Source: Thermodesulfobacterium sp. (GTDB taxonomy: Bacteria; Desulfobacterota; Thermodesulfobacteria; Thermodesulfobacteriales; Thermodesulfobacteriaceae). Taken from it: DNA of 64,000 bases. Positions 63,830-64,000 of the stretch are shown here, piece after piece. Each line of letters starts with the position of its first letter. Positions within the stretch are counted from its first letter, which is position 1. The position numbers and the translations under genes are program-made. The DNA lies in assembly GCA_017656385.1 (NCBI GenBank), contig JACDNX010000001.1, positions 1 to 64,000 on the forward strand. Direction: 5' to 3'. The notes beneath the pieces were generated by a model that ran no database searches, was not told where the DNA came from, and worked only from the letters and a program-made list of their open reading frames with translations.

Positions 63830-64000
63830 ATGAATTGGGATTTAGTTATTTTTTACTATTTAGCTATTGCTATGATATTTTCAAGTGTATTTGCCATATT
63901 TTCCAGACATCCGGTATATACAGTTTTATTGGTATTAGTAATGATAGTTCATCAGGCTTTTTTACTTTTAACACTTGGAGCTGAATTTTTGACAGCTGTT
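63830..64000 (+). CDS. nuoJ: NADH-quinone oxidoreductase subunit J, N-terminal part
   Basis: An open frame from ATG 63830 runs off the window after 57 codons. It encodes two membrane helices (DLVIFYYLAIAMIFSSVFAIF, shortened here to residues 4-24, and VLLVLVMIVHQAFLLLTLG) joined by SRHPVYT, and ends GAEFLTAV. The HPVY turn and LGAEF segment are typical NuoJ. The start follows nuoI by two bases. Confidence 0.92.
   Translation, partial: MNWDLVIFYYLAIAMIFSSVFAIFSRHPVYTVLLVLVMIVHQAFLLLTLGAEFLTAV

Noticed and set aside
1-64000. CRISPR array, insertion sequence, prophage or integrative element
   Set aside because: No regularly spaced repeats, transposase or integrase motifs, terminal inverted repeats or att-like duplications were found, and gene style is even throughout.

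Overview
This window looks like part of the chromosome of an AT-rich (about one third G+C by eye), Gram-negative, anaerobic thermophilic bacterium. The best guess is the order Thermodesulfobacteriales, close to Thermodesulfobacterium; this is inferred from gene content and style, not from a database search. Pointers are outer-membrane and LPS genes (bamD, waaF, hldE kinase domain), futalosine-type menaquinone genes (mqnB, mqnD), a complex I cluster in the order A-B-C-D-H-I-J with no nuoE/F/G between D and H, a bacterial truD, and very tight gene packing. I see no insertion sequence, prophage, CRISPR array, rRNA or horizontal island, and no stretch over 300 bases lacks a gene.

Layout. 1-11.7 kb (+): the classic translation/transcription cluster: end of tuf, rpmG, tRNA-Trp, secE, nusG, rplK, rplA, an L10-type RNA leader, rplJ, rplL, a hairpin attenuator, rpoB and rpoC, ended by a strong bidirectional terminator shared with convergent rpsO. 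12.1-14.9 kb (+): an envelope and cofactor run from a clear sigma-70 type promoter: M23 peptidase, bactofilin, RluD-type pseudouridine synthase, coaE. 14.9-17.6 kb (-): ribD, DUF1992, a TPR membrane protein, a flavin reductase. 17.7-20.3 kb (+): a Ca-type P-type ATPase that overlaps nfi tail to tail.

20.9-31.1 kb: nfi and a methyltransferase diverge from a 16-bp gap. A long minus-strand run then reads rlmE, sbcD, dapB, mrp, DUF364, a small membrane protein, murI, argD, a CaCA exchanger and a B12/radical SAM protein, followed by an MBL hydrolase with its own promoter. 31.2-37 kb (+): recA, hldE kinase, eno, tldE/pmbA, trpD. 37-39.1 kb (-): waaF, truD. 39.2-42.2 kb (+): secA and a tiny zinc-ribbon gene. 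42.2-45.8 kb (-): bamD, trxA, an orphan tolQ-like gene, mqnD, mqnB and an unknown small gene. 45.9-51.8 kb: DUF72 (+), then an HD-GYP response regulator, mobA, sbcC and smpB (-). 51.9-59.0 kb (+): ppsA, a proline-rich exported protein, a FtsB-like protein, ribH, pgk, tpiA, a CoA-binding protein and a divergent ScpA-like protein. 59.2-64 kb (+): a four-cluster ferredoxin followed by nuoABCDHI and the start of nuoJ.

The genes are mostly housekeeping. ppsA, pgk, tpiA and eno suggest an emphasis on gluconeogenesis; mqn genes and complex I together serve a menaquinone-based respiratory chain. I did not find a clearly new multi-gene system. The observations best worth following are (1) a recurring promoter layout that puts the predicted transcription start on or within a few bases of the start codon (smpB, nfi, a methyltransferase, rlmE, truD, possibly DUF72), which implies leaderless mRNAs; (2) the four-cluster ferredoxin heading a complex I operon that lacks the NADH module here; (3) near-identical 21-base direct repeats in front of that operon; and (4) a divergent ScpA-like gene after tpiA.
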